Assembly (NCBI RefSeq): GCF_008868005.1
Contig: NZ_WAAO01000002.1
Location: 1,219,081-1,283,080 of the forward strand
Direction: 5' to 3'
From: Microbacterium algeriense
GTDB taxonomy: Bacteria; Actinomycetota; Actinomycetes; Actinomycetales; Microbacteriaceae
Length of the DNA stretch: 64,000 nt
In this document: positions 8,354 through 17,192 of the stretch, piece after piece
Position numbering within the stretch: position 1 is the first letter of the stretch
Layout: each line of letters opens with the position of its first letter
Translations under genes and position numbers: made by a program
The notes under the pieces: generated by a model
The model's input: the letters and a program-made list of their open reading frames with translations, nothing else
Databases searched by the model: none
What the model was told of the DNA's origin: nothing

Positions 8354-9214
8354 ATGAGCGCACGGAGAGCCCCCGGCCGCATCCGCATCGGCGTCTCCGG
8401 CTGGCGGTATGCGCGCTGGCGCGGGGACTTCTACCCGAGGGGCCTGCCGCAGCGGAAGGAGCTCGAACACATCGGCACGCGGTTCGACACGGTCGAGGTG
8501 AACGGCTCGTTCTACTCGCTGCAGCGACCGGAGAGCTACCGGACATGGAGAGCGAGCGTGCCGGCGGACTTCGTGTTCGCCGTCAAGGGCTCCCGCTACA
8601 TCAGTCACATGCTCCGACTCCGCGACGTGGAACAGGCGCTCGCGAACTTCTTCGCGTCCGGCGTGCTCGCCCTGGGATCGCAGCTCGGCCCGATCCTGTG
8701 GCAGCTTCCCGAGCGGCAGCGCTTCGACCCCGAGGTGATCGACGCCTTCCTGACGATACTCCCGCGGACCACCGGCGAGGCTCTCGCGCTCGCGACCCGC
8801 CGCGACGAGCGGCTCAGCGACCGTGCCTGGCTCGAGATCGAGGAGGATGTGCCCCTGCGGTACGCGCTGGAACCGAGGTCCGCGACCTTCGCCGCCGAGG
8901 ACAGCCTGCGGCTGCTGCGGGATCACGGCGTCGCGCTGGTCGCCGCGGACACGGCGGGCCGGTGGCCGCGCTTCGACTGCCTCACCACGGACTTCGCCTA
9001 TGTCCGTCTGCACGGCGCCAAGATGCTCTATCACAGCGCCTACACCCCGGAGGAGCTCCGGGAGTGGGCGGAGCTGATCCGGTCCTGGCGGGACGGCACC
9101 GGCGCGGCCGACGGCAGACCCCGCGACGTGTACGTCTACTTCGACAACGATGCCAGAGGCCACGCGCCCCACGATGCGCGGGCGCTGGCCGCGCTCGTCG
9201 ACGAAGGCGCGTGA
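8354..9214 (+). CDS. DUF72 (YecE-like) TIM-barrel protein
   Basis: 286 residues. The start ATG 8354 has a good CAGGAGGA site 5 bp upstream; the longer open frame back to 8150 lacks one. The N-terminus IRIGVSGWRYARWRGDFYP and the following FDTVEVNGSFYSL and FVFAVKGSRYISH are the hallmark segments of DUF72, a TIM-barrel family of unknown activity with conserved Trp, Glu and Lys lining the barrel mouth. The C-terminal DVYVYFDNDARGHAPHDA is also characteristic. The biochemical role is unknown. It converges on the FMN reductase gene, with 14 bp between stops. Confidence 0.9.
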   Translation: MSARRAPGRIRIGVSGWRYARWRGDFYPRGLPQRKELEHIGTRFDTVEVNGSFYSLQRPESYRTWRASVPADFVFAVKGSRYISHMLRLRDVEQALANFFASGVLALGSQLGPILWQLPERQRFDPEVIDAFLTILPRTTGEALALATRRDERLSDRAWLEIEEDVPLRYALEPRSATFAAEDSLRLLRDHGVALVAADTAGRWPRFDCLTTDFAYVRLHGAKMLYHSAYTPEELREWAELIRSWRDGTGAADGRPRDVYVYFDNDARGHAPHDARALAALVDEGA

Positions 9215-9228
9215 CGCCCGGCCGGCGC

Positions 9229-9813
9229 TTAGCCCTGGTCGCCGACGTGGCCCGGTGCTGTGAGCGAGACCACGCGCTCGACGAAGGCCGCGTATTCGCT
9301 CATGTAGTGGCGGAGGAACTCCTCGGTGGCGGGGTCGGTCACCTCGCCGTCCTCGCCGAAGAGCTCCGGCTTGAAGGTGATGTAGGCCTCGGGCGCGTTC
9401 AACTGCGGCGCATTGAGGAAGCTCAGCACGCTGCGCATCGACGACTGCATGACGGCGGTGCCGATCGCGCCGGTCGACGCGCCGATGATCCCGGTGGGTT
9501 TGCGGGCGAAGGAGTTGTGCCCCCAGGGCCGCGATCCCCAGTCGATGGCGTTCTTCAGCGCGCCGGGGATGGAGCGGTTGTATTCGGGGGAGATGAGCAG
9601 CAGACCCTCGGCGCGTTCGACGTCGTGCTTGAACGTGGTCACGGCCGCCACCGGATCGAGTTCGTCGTCACGGTTGTACAGCGGGAGGTCGCGGATCGGG
9701 ATCTCGACGAGCTCGAGACTCGGCGGGGCCAGTCGCACGAGGGATTTCGACAGGACCCGGTTGATCGAGTCCTTCGCGAGGCTTCCGACGATGTATCCGA
9801 TGCGGTGGGTCAT
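9229..9813 (-). CDS. NADPH-dependent FMN reductase / quinone reductase
   Basis: 194 residues from ATG 9813. Flavodoxin-like fold: MTHRIGYIVGSLAKDSINRV forms the first strand and phosphate loop, and LLLISPEYNRSIPGALKNAI is the family signature SPEYN. A further WGHNSFARKPTGIIGAST segment follows. Relatives (YieF/ChrR, azoreductase-like) move two electrons from NADPH to quinones, chromate or FMN. The gene is divergent from the helD/helR gene, and the 166-bp intergenic region between them contains a rifamycin-associated element (9900-9919), so it may share that induction. This is an inference. Confidence 0.9.
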   Translation of the reverse strand: MTHRIGYIVGSLAKDSINRVLSKSLVRLAPPSLELVEIPIRDLPLYNRDDELDPVAAVTTFKHDVERAEGLLLISPEYNRSIPGALKNAIDWGSRPWGHNSFARKPTGIIGASTGAIGTAVMQSSMRSVLSFLNAPQLNAPEAYITFKPELFGEDGEVTDPATEEFLRHYMSEYAAFVERVVSLTAPGHVGDQG

Positions 9814-9899
9814 GGTCCCTTGCGCGGGGAGGCGCCGACCGGGCGGACTGCCGCGGTGTGATCCCTGCGTCCTTCCATTTCCAGGATATCGCCGGGGTG

Positions 9900-9919
9900 G
9901 GGGCTTGCCGCAAGGCCCC
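9900..9919. promoter_or_regulatory. Rifamycin-associated element (RAE)
   Basis: GGGGCTTGCCGCAAGGCCC plus one further C forms an inverted repeat that closely matches the 19-bp RAE known upstream of rifamycin-resistance genes of actinobacteria (rif phosphotransferase, monooxygenase, helR). It lies in the divergent region, 60 bp before the HelD/HelR start and 86 bp before the FMN reductase start. Presence of this site is the main reason to call the helicase HelR-like and rifamycin-inducible. Confidence 0.75.
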
Positions 9920-9979
9920 GGGCATGGGGCAGAATCGACCCTCGCTCGTGCGATCTGCGCACGGCCGAGAAGGAGATCC

Positions 9980-12112
9980 ATGCCCATCGACCCCTTCCAC
10001 CTCTCCGATGATCTGCGCGCGAAGGCAGCACCCGGCCTCCTCGATGCGGACCGGCGCCACCTGCTGCGGATCGCCGAGACGCTGGAGACCCAGCGCGCCG
10101 AGGTCTCCGACCGTCTGAGCGAGGTGCGTCGGCGTCCGGCCGGCTTCGGCGACAGCGCGGTCGACCGCGACCTGGAGGTCCGGCGGCTCACCGGACGGCT
10201 CCGCGTGCTCGAGCGCTTCGGCATGGACGTGTGCCTGGGACGGATGACGCGCACCACCGGCGAGCACGTGTACATCGGCCGCACCGGGCTCGCCGCCGAG
10301 GACGGCACGCGCCTCCTGATCGACTGGCGCACCCCGGCCGCCGAGCCGTACTTCGGCGCGACGATGGAGGATCCGCGCGGGATCACCTCGCGTCGCCGCT
10401 ACCGCTGGAGCGGAGGCCGCGTCAGCGACTACTGGGATGAGGCGCTCACCCCGGAGGCGTTCGACGGTGCCGCCTCCCTGGACGACCAGTCGGCGTTCAT
10501 CGCCAGCCTCGGCACGCACCGCACGTCGAAGATGCGGGATGTGCTCGCGACGATCCAGGCGGATCAGGATGCGATCATCCGCGCCGCCTCCCCCGGAGCG
10601 CTCGTCGTCGACGGCGGTCCGGGCACGGGCAAGACCGTCGTGGCGCTGCATCGTGCCGCGCACCTCCTCTATGCCGAGCCGCGGCTGACCCGGAGCGCGG
10701 GCGGCATGCTCCTGGTCGGACCGAACGCGCGCTACCTCGCGTATGTCGACGACGTCCTGCCGAGTCTCGGGGAGGACACGGTGCGCTTGTGCACCCTGCG
10801 CGACCTCGTCCCCGAGGGCGCTCTGGCGGTCGAGGAGTCGGATCCCCGCGTCGCCGCCCTCAAGGCGTCGCTCGATCCCGACGCTGTGCTCGACGCGGCC
10901 GCGAAGGCGTTCGAGCAGCCGCCCCGTCACGCCATGCGCATCGAATCGCCCTGGGCCGACCTGTGGCTGAGCAGCGAGGAGTGGGCGGAGGTGTTCTCGG
11001 GAGCGGACCCGGCCGCTGCGCACAACGAGGCCAGGGACGAGGTGTGGGAGGAGCTGCTCGAGCTGCTCGCCGACCAGGTGGACGACGACGACGTGCCCCC
11101 GTTCGCCGTGCGGCGGTGGCTCCGTCAGGACGACGAGCTCACGGGCACCTTCGTACGAGCGTGGCCGCTGCTCTCCCCCGCCTCCGTGGTCGCGCGGCTG
11201 TGGCGGTCGCCGGAGTTCCTCCGCCGCTGCGCCCCCGACCTCTCCGACGCGGAGATCGCGCTGCTGCAGCGGCCGGAGCCCGAGGCCTGGACGGACGCCG
11301 ATCTGCCCCTGCTCGACGCCGCGCACCGCCGGATCGGAGACCCGGAGTCGGTGCGCGCGGAGCACCGACGTCAGGCCGTGATCGCCTCGGCACAGGAGCA
11401 GATGTCGCACGTGGTCGATCACCTCATCGAAGACGACGACAGCGAGATGAAGGTGATGTCGATGCTCCGCGGGCAGGACGCGCGCAACGTCCTCATCGGC
11501 GTCGATGCGCCGCCCGCGCTGCGCCCGGACGAGTTGGCAGGTCCGTTCGGGCACATCGTCGTCGACGAGGCGCAGGAGCTGTCGGACGCGGAGTGGCGGA
11601 TGCTGATCGCGCGGTGCCCTGCTCGCAGCTTCACCATCGTGGGCGACCGCGCCCAGGCGCGTCACGGGTTCACCGAGACCTGGGAGGCGCGGCTGGGCAG
11701 GATCGGCCTCCGTGACGTCAGGGTCGCGCATCTGAGCGTGAACTACCGCACTCCGGCGGAGGTGATGGAGGTGGCGGCGCCCGTGGTGCTCGCGGCGATC
11801 CCCGACGCGAATGTCCCGACCTCCGCGCGGGAGAGCGGGGTCCCTGTCCGCTTCGGTGAGGCGACGGACCTGCCCGCCCTGCTCGACGACTGGCTGACCT
11901 CGCATCCGGAGGGGATCGCGTGCGTGATCGGGCACCCTGACCTGCCGTCGACGCCGCGCGTCCTCTCCCTCTCCCCCGCCACCGCGAAGGGGTTGGAGTT
12001 CGACCTGGTCGTCCTGGTGCGCCCGGAGCGGTTCGGGGATGGCGTGACCGGGGCCGTGGACCGCTACGTGGCCATGACCAGGACGACGCGGGAGCTCGTC
12101 GTGCTGAACTGA
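9980..12112 (+). CDS. helR: HelD/HelR-type RNA polymerase recycling helicase
   Basis: 710 residues. ATG 9980 follows AAGGAG at 7-8 bp spacing. The N-terminal 90 residues form the helical arm (RRHLLRIAETLETQRAEVSD). A UvrD-like superfamily 1 motor follows, with Walker A GGPGTGKT at 212-219 and the Walker B region VVDEAQELSDAEW. Motif V/VI segments come late (TAKGLEFDLVVLV, RYVAMTRTT). HelD proteins insert arms into the RNA polymerase channels and eject stalled or rifampicin-bound polymerase from DNA. Length and layout fit the actinobacterial HelD class, and the upstream RAE points to the rifamycin-tolerance member HelR. Confidence 0.87.
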   Translation: MPIDPFHLSDDLRAKAAPGLLDADRRHLLRIAETLETQRAEVSDRLSEVRRRPAGFGDSAVDRDLEVRRLTGRLRVLERFGMDVCLGRMTRTTGEHVYIGRTGLAAEDGTRLLIDWRTPAAEPYFGATMEDPRGITSRRRYRWSGGRVSDYWDEALTPEAFDGAASLDDQSAFIASLGTHRTSKMRDVLATIQADQDAIIRAASPGALVVDGGPGTGKTVVALHRAAHLLYAEPRLTRSAGGMLLVGPNARYLAYVDDVLPSLGEDTVRLCTLRDLVPEGALAVEESDPRVAALKASLDPDAVLDAAAKAFEQPPRHAMRIESPWADLWLSSEEWAEVFSGADPAAAHNEARDEVWEELLELLADQVDDDDVPPFAVRRWLRQDDELTGTFVRAWPLLSPASVVARLWRSPEFLRRCAPDLSDAEIALLQRPEPEAWTDADLPLLDAAHRRIGDPESVRAEHRRQAVIASAQEQMSHVVDHLIEDDDSEMKVMSMLRGQDARNVLIGVDAPPALRPDELAGPFGHIVVDEAQELSDAEWRMLIARCPARSFTIVGDRAQARHGFTETWEARLGRIGLRDVRVAHLSVNYRTPAEVMEVAAPVVLAAIPDANVPTSARESGVPVRFGEATDLPALLDDWLTSHPEGIACVIGHPDLPSTPRVLSLSPATAKGLEFDLVVLVRPERFGDGVTGAVDRYVAMTRTTRELVVLN

Positions 12113-12187
12113 GTCGGGGGACGAACGCATTCCTGTGTGTATCCTGAGCGCGAGGCTCCACGGTGGAGTCCCACGACGGGGAGAATC

Positions 12188-13558
12188 ATGCGCGATCGCG
12201 TTCGGTTTACGGCGGCGATCGTCGCGCTCATGCTCATCGGCTCGGCGTCTGCGCCGGCGGCGGCCGCCGCGGCTCCTGTCCCTGGCGAGCACATCCTCGT
12301 CTCGGATGTGCTGAACCAGCTGCGCGTGGAAGCCCCCTCACCGGCGACGTTCGACCGGACCCTGTTCCGAGAGGAGCGCGATCTCGACGGAGACGGCTGC
12401 ATCACTACCCAGGAGGTGCTGGTCGAGGAATCCGACGTCCCCCCGACCATGGTCGACGGCTGTGCGGTCGCGAGCGGTCAGTGGCAGTCGTACTACGACA
12501 ACATCGTCCACATCGATCCGGCAGCGGTGGAACTGAACCACCTCGTCGCCCTGAAGGAGGCCTGGCTGTCGGGAGCCTGGTCCTGGACCGCAGCGCAGCG
12601 CGAGGCGTTCGCGAACGACGTCGGCGACCCGCGCACCCTCACCATGCTGACGGTGGCGACGAGCGCCGCGAAGGCCGACAAGGATCCGGCGGCCTGGCTG
12701 CCGCCTTCTCCGTTCCCCTCCGCCCGGTGCACGTATGTCTCGGAGTGGGTGGCGGTGAAGTGGCGCTGGAATCTGGCGGTCGACCACGCCGAGAAGGCGG
12801 CGATCCAGAAGGTCCTGGCCGGATGCGTCCAGGAGACTCTCGTCGCCCCGCCCCTGCCGGCGGACCGGCCGGGGATCCCCCCGGCGGACACCCGCTACTA
12901 CATCGCGAAGTACGACGGCACCATCTGGGCCGTCACCGCGACCAGTGTCCGCGCGCTCACGTTCGCGCAATGGCAGGCCGCCGGCGCCCCCAAGCCGCTC
13001 CCGGCACCCACGGAGTACGTGAAGTACGCGTGGTCCCCGACCATCAGCGCCGTGACGATGTTCGGGACGGACAAGTCCCGGTGGGTCTGGAAGCACGTGA
13101 GCGCCGCGGAGTGGAAGCGCGCCGGGAACCCCCAGCCGCGGACGGCGGGTTGGATCGAAGGATCCACGTACTACCAGTGGGCGGACTCCCGGCAGATCTT
13201 CGTGCAGGACGTCGGCGGGAAGAAGCACGCGCTCACCGCAGCGGAGTGGGCCGCATCGGGATACCAGCCCTTCGAGAAGCGCCCGAATCAGACCTTCGTC
13301 AAACTGTCGTGGCACCCGAGCATCGCGTTCCTCGTCGACTACGCGTCGGGCATCGGCTCGCCGATCGACGGGGCTCGGTGGACGGCCGAGGGGAACCCGA
13401 CACCGGTCGTGCGCACCCGACTGCCCAACGACGTCGTGTGGCAGAACTACGGCAGCGGGACCATCTACTACTCCGGCCCCACCGTCACCAAGGCGCTGAC
13501 GCCCGCCGAATGGCGCGCCATGGGGTCGCCCCGCCCCGAGGTGTGGGGCGCGCCGTAA
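12188..13558 (+). CDS. Secreted HNH nuclease-like protein (DUF1524) with C-terminal repeats
   Basis: 456 residues. A signal peptide is clear: RDRVRFTAAIVALMLIGSAS followed by an Ala-rich cleavage region near residue 35. Residues about 40-215 resemble extracellular DUF1524/HNH nucleases: DRDLDGDGC-like acidic segment, DNIVHIDPAAVELNHLVAL then KEAWLSGAWSW, and a Cys pair later. The usual DH of the HNH core is NH here, so activity should be tested. The rest holds about four diverged copies of a 45-residue unit ending in LT.AEW..AG.P, rich in Trp and Tyr and likely to bind cell wall or matrix. It stands alone between divergent transcription units. Confidence 0.75.
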   Translation: MRDRVRFTAAIVALMLIGSASAPAAAAAAPVPGEHILVSDVLNQLRVEAPSPATFDRTLFREERDLDGDGCITTQEVLVEESDVPPTMVDGCAVASGQWQSYYDNIVHIDPAAVELNHLVALKEAWLSGAWSWTAAQREAFANDVGDPRTLTMLTVATSAAKADKDPAAWLPPSPFPSARCTYVSEWVAVKWRWNLAVDHAEKAAIQKVLAGCVQETLVAPPLPADRPGIPPADTRYYIAKYDGTIWAVTATSVRALTFAQWQAAGAPKPLPAPTEYVKYAWSPTISAVTMFGTDKSRWVWKHVSAAEWKRAGNPQPRTAGWIEGSTYYQWADSRQIFVQDVGGKKHALTAAEWAASGYQPFEKRPNQTFVKLSWHPSIAFLVDYASGIGSPIDGARWTAEGNPTPVVRTRLPNDVVWQNYGSGTIYYSGPTVTKALTPAEWRAMGSPRPEVWGAP

Positions 13559-13604
13559 CTGGTCGCAAGTCCATCTCGGGACCGACGTCGCCGGACGCCC
13601 TCGA

Positions 13605-14567
13605 TCAGACGGCGGGGGCCGCGGTGGATGCGCGCACGATGAGCTGGGAGCCGAGTGTCGCGACCTCGCCGATCGCGACACCGGAGATCGCCTGGAGGAG
13701 CAGGTCGACCGCGAGCTCTCCGCTCCGGCCGATCGGCATCCGCACCGTGGTCAGGCCCGGCGTGACGGCTCCGGCGAGGTCGATGTCGTCGATCCCGACG
13801 ATGCTCACGTCGGCGGGGCATCTCCGCCCGAGTTCGAGCATCCCCGCCTCCAGTCCGAGCGCGACGAGGTCGTTGTAGGCCACGACGGCCGTCGCCCCGC
13901 TCGCCACGGCAGGGGCGGCGGCCGCCCTCCCGCCCTGGATCGAGGCGGCATGATGGCTCAGGCGCGTGAGGCGGATGCCGTGGTTCTCGCACGCGCGCGA
14001 GATGGTGTCGAAGCGACGCGCGTCGGCCCACGACCCGCGGGGTCCGGACGCATACGCGACGTGCCGGTGTCCGAGCGCGGCGAGGTGCTCGACCGCCTGC
14101 GAGGGGCCGTGCTCGGTGTCCATGAGCACGCAGGGCGCCCCGTCGATCTGCCGGTTGACGATGACGCACGGCGTCGATCCGACGAGTTCGAGCACATCCG
14201 CGTCGGGGAGACGCGGCGAGCACAGCAGCATGCCGTCGAGCTTGCGCGCCTGCTGGATCTGCTCGCGCTCACGGCGCAGATCCTCATCCGCGTCGAACAG
14301 CACGATGCGGTGGTGCCCGTGCCACGCCTGTCCCTGGATCGCTTTGAGCAGCGTCGCGTAGACGGGGTTCGCGACATCGGGCACCACGACGCCGAACGTG
14401 CGGGTGGCGGTGGCGGCCTGCGGCGTGGAGTAGCCGAGATCGCTCGCGGCTTGGAGCACGCGCTCGAGGGTGCCGTTGGCGAGCCTGTCGGGTTCGCCGA
14501 ACGCGCGGGATGCCGTCGCGATGGACACGCCGGCGCGCTTGGCCACATCCGTCAATGTCGAAGTCAC
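13605..14567 (-). CDS. LacI-family transcriptional repressor of the sugar-acid cluster
   Basis: 320 residues from GTG 14567, chosen because GGAAGG lies 5-6 bp upstream; an ATG at 14603 has no such site. The N-terminal helix-turn-helix and hinge are textbook (TLTDVAKRAGVSIATASRAF). A periplasmic-binding-protein-like effector domain follows (FGVVVPDVANPVYATLLKAI, VSIVGIDDIDLAGAVTPGLT). It is divergent from the uxuB-like gene, with 93 bp between starts and an operator-like palindrome there, so it most likely represses the cluster until the sugar acid or a pathway intermediate is present. Confidence 0.9.
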   Translation of the reverse strand: MTSTLTDVAKRAGVSIATASRAFGEPDRLANGTLERVLQAASDLGYSTPQAATATRTFGVVVPDVANPVYATLLKAIQGQAWHGHHRIVLFDADEDLRREREQIQQARKLDGMLLCSPRLPDADVLELVGSTPCVIVNRQIDGAPCVLMDTEHGPSQAVEHLAALGHRHVAYASGPRGSWADARRFDTISRACENHGIRLTRLSHHAASIQGGRAAAAPAVASGATAVVAYNDLVALGLEAGMLELGRRCPADVSIVGIDDIDLAGAVTPGLTTVRMPIGRSGELAVDLLLQAISGVAIGEVATLGSQLIVRASTAAPAV

Positions 14568-14624
14568 TGTCGCCTTCCGATCGTGCTGTCCCTCTATGAT
14601 CATGCATCACCGGGATGAAACGTG

Positions 14625-14660
14625 TTGACAAGTTTGTACAAGTGCTACACACTCGTTTAC
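14625..14660 (+). promoter_or_regulatory. Leaderless promoter with embedded LacI-type operator
   Basis: A consensus -35 TTGACA (14625-14630) is followed 15 bp later by TACACA (14646-14651); with a 17-bp spacer the -10 would instead be CACACT. Either choice puts the transcription start at or next to the ATG at 14661, where no ribosome-binding site is visible. That implies leaderless translation. Between the two boxes lies the perfect palindrome TTGTACAA (14634-14641), placed where a repressor would block polymerase. Confidence 0.6.
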
Positions 14661-16139
14661 ATGACGATCATCGCCGATCAGGGCAGACCCTCCGGTGCCG
14701 GCATCCTGCACCTCGGGCTCGGCAGCTTCCACCGTGCACACCAGGCCGTGTACACGCGCGGTGCGCTTCAGGCCGCCGACGGCCCGTGGGGTATCATCGG
14801 CGTCGCATCGCGCTCGCACACGGTCGTCGATGCCCTGCACGCGCAGGACCTGCGCTACTCCGTCGCGACCATCGCCCCGGACAGCATCTCGCTCAGCGTT
14901 CCGGGCGTCCACACGGATGCCTTCGTCGGCGCGGACGAGCCGGCGCGCGTCGTCGCTCACATCGCGGACGCCGACATCCGCATCATCACCCTCACGGTCA
15001 CCGAGAACGGCTACGGCTACTCCCCCGCGACCCAGCACCTCGACCTCGACGACGACGGCATCCGCGCCGATCTGCGCGGTGAGGCTCCTCGCACGACGAT
15101 CGGGCAGCTCGCGCGCGGCGTGCAGGCGCGCGCCGCCGCCGGCGGGGCTCCCCTGTCGATCCTGAGCTGCGACAACCTGGCCGCGAACGGCAAGCACACC
15201 GAGAAGCTGGTGCGTGAGTTCCTGCATGAGCTGCCGGACGCCGAGGGGGCCGATGCCCTCGCATTCCTCGACCGCGCGGTGACCTTCCCCTCCAGCATGG
15301 TCGACCGGATCGTCCCCGCCACCACACCGGAGCTGCGCACGCGGGTGCGTGACCTGCTCGGCGCCGACGACGCGATCCCCGTCCCGGCCGAGCCCTTCTC
15401 GATGTGGGCGATCGAGGACCGGTTCGCGGGCGGCCGTCCGGCATGGGACGCCGCGGGAGCCGTGTTCACCACGGAGGTCGGGCGATACGAGCAGATGAAG
15501 GTGCGCCTGCTCAACGGTACGCACTCCCTCATCGCCTACCTGGGTGCCTTGCGCGGCGCGCACACGATCCCTGAGGCGATCGGGACCGACCCGATCGCCC
15601 AGGCGGCGCTCGCGGTGCTCCGCGGCGAGTACGAGCCGTCGATCCGGATGCCGTCGGACGTCGACATCCGCGAGTACGAGAGTCAGCTGTTCGAGCGCTG
15701 GGGCAACTCCGCCCTCGGCCACCGCACCAGCCAGGTCGGCACCGACGGTTCGGTCAAGCTCGGTCAGCGCATCCCCGAGCCTGCGCTCCTCGCTCTCGGC
15801 CGCGGCGAGATGCCGCACCTGATCGCTCTCACCGTGGCCGGATACCTGTCGTGCCTCGCCCCGCTGGCGGGCTTCGATCCGGGCGCGGACGCCGCCGCCA
15901 TGACGGACCCCGCTCGCGAGCGCCTGCGCGCCGCCGCGGCGAGCGCGCGGGACGGCCACGACCTCGCTCGGCGCGTGATCGCCGACATGCAGCTGTTCGG
16001 CACGGAACTGGCCGGTCAGGACGCCTTCATCGCCCGCGTCGGCGACCTGGTCGACGTCATCCGGCGTCGCGGTGTGGACGCGGCGATCATGGATGCACTC
16101 GACGCGTCCCAGACCCTCACGAAGGAGATGCAGCCATGA
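14661..16139 (+). CDS. uxuB: Mannitol-dehydrogenase-family oxidoreductase, probable fructuronate reductase
   Basis: 492 residues, the normal length for polyol-specific long-chain dehydrogenases. GILHLGLGSFHRAHQAVYT is the N-terminal dinucleotide-binding motif of the family. MKVRLLNGTHSLIAYLG holds the catalytic K-x4-N-x2-H pattern. Family members interconvert D-fructuronate and D-mannonate (UxuB), tagaturonate and altronate, or mannitol and fructose. Location before a ManD dehydratase and a KDG kinase favours D-mannonate as product. The stop overlaps the next gene by 4 bp. ATG 14661 is used, probably on a leaderless transcript. Confidence 0.85.
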   Translation: MTIIADQGRPSGAGILHLGLGSFHRAHQAVYTRGALQAADGPWGIIGVASRSHTVVDALHAQDLRYSVATIAPDSISLSVPGVHTDAFVGADEPARVVAHIADADIRIITLTVTENGYGYSPATQHLDLDDDGIRADLRGEAPRTTIGQLARGVQARAAAGGAPLSILSCDNLAANGKHTEKLVREFLHELPDAEGADALAFLDRAVTFPSSMVDRIVPATTPELRTRVRDLLGADDAIPVPAEPFSMWAIEDRFAGGRPAWDAAGAVFTTEVGRYEQMKVRLLNGTHSLIAYLGALRGAHTIPEAIGTDPIAQAALAVLRGEYEPSIRMPSDVDIREYESQLFERWGNSALGHRTSQVGTDGSVKLGQRIPEPALLALGRGEMPHLIALTVAGYLSCLAPLAGFDPGADAAAMTDPARERLRAAAASARDGHDLARRVIADMQLFGTELAGQDAFIARVGDLVDVIRRRGVDAAIMDALDASQTLTKEMQP

Positions 16140-17140
16140 AGGCTCTCGTCATCCACGGCAAGGAAGACATCCGCTGGGAGGACCGCGAGGTCCCTGTTCC
16201 CGGCGCGGGCGAGGTCCGGCTCCGCGTGAACTACGTGGGCATCTGCGGCTCCGACCTGCACTACTACTTCCACGGCGCGAACGGCGAGTACACGATCCGC
16301 GAGCCGCTCGCCCCCGGGCACGAGCTCTCCGGCGTCGTCGACCTCGACCCGTCCGGCCGTCTGGCTCCCGGCACGCCGGTCACGGTGCACCCCGCGCGCT
16401 ACGGCCCCGAGGTGCCCGGGCTCGAGGACCGCCCCCATCTGCGACCGGGAGGCGACTACTTCGGCAGCGCCGCGGCGGACCCACACCGTCAGGGAGGGGC
16501 GTCGGAGTTCCTCCTCGTCGAGGAGCGGATGATCCGCGTGCTGCCCGAGAGCCTGCCGCTCGAGCGCGCAGCGCTGGCCGAACCGCTGGCCGTCGCGATC
16601 CACGCCGTGAACCTCGCCGAGGGCGTGGCCGGCAAGCGCGTCCTGGTGATCGGCGCCGGCCCCATCGGCCTCCTGGTCGTCGCCGCGGCGAAGCAGGCCG
16701 GGGCCGCCGTGATCGGGGCGAGCGACGTGCGGGAAGAGCCCCTCGAACGCGCGAAGGCTCTGGGCGCGACCGAGACCGCCCTCGTCGGCCGTGATGCGAT
16801 CGACGACGAGTCCTTCGATGTCGTGTTCGAATGCTCGGGCGTCGCGGTCGCGCTGACCCAGGCGGTTCGCGCGGCCCGTCGCGCGGGCACCGTCGTGCAG
16901 GTCGGGATGCTCCCGAACGCCGACATCGGCGTGAACCTCGCCCCGATGCTCGCCAAGGAGCTGACGATCCGGGGCGCCTTCCGGTTCTCCACCGAGATCG
17001 ACGACGCGGTTCGCATGCTCGCCTTCTCCGACGCGCTCGACTCCGTGATCTCCCACGTCCTTCCCGCCGCCGATGCCGTCGCGGCGTTCGAACTCGCTCG
17101 CGACTCGTCCGCCTCGGCCAAGGTCCTGCTGGCCCTCTAG
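16136..17140 (+). CDS. Zinc-type alcohol dehydrogenase, L-idonate/L-gulonate 5-dehydrogenase-like
   Basis: 334 residues of the medium-chain dehydrogenase family. GICGSDLHYYFHG and APGHELSGVV carry the catalytic zinc ligands Cys and His-Glu. VLVIGAGPIGLLVVAAAKQAG is the NAD-binding Rossmann motif. IdnD- and RspB-like enzymes with a GSDLHYY segment oxidise L-idonate or L-gulonate at C5. Alongside a UxuB-type reductase this would supply D-fructuronate from L-gulonate. The four-cysteine structural zinc site is not obvious. The start overlaps the uxuB stop, so the two are coupled. Substrate assignment is by context. Confidence 0.8.
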   Translation: MKALVIHGKEDIRWEDREVPVPGAGEVRLRVNYVGICGSDLHYYFHGANGEYTIREPLAPGHELSGVVDLDPSGRLAPGTPVTVHPARYGPEVPGLEDRPHLRPGGDYFGSAAADPHRQGGASEFLLVEERMIRVLPESLPLERAALAEPLAVAIHAVNLAEGVAGKRVLVIGAGPIGLLVVAAAKQAGAAVIGASDVREEPLERAKALGATETALVGRDAIDDESFDVVFECSGVAVALTQAVRAARRAGTVVQVGMLPNADIGVNLAPMLAKELTIRGAFRFSTEIDDAVRMLAFSDALDSVISHVLPAADAVAAFELARDSSASAKVLLAL

Positions 17141-17192
17141 CGTCACCCGCTGCCCCGCGCCCCTGCGCACATCACTACAAAGGAGTATTCCG

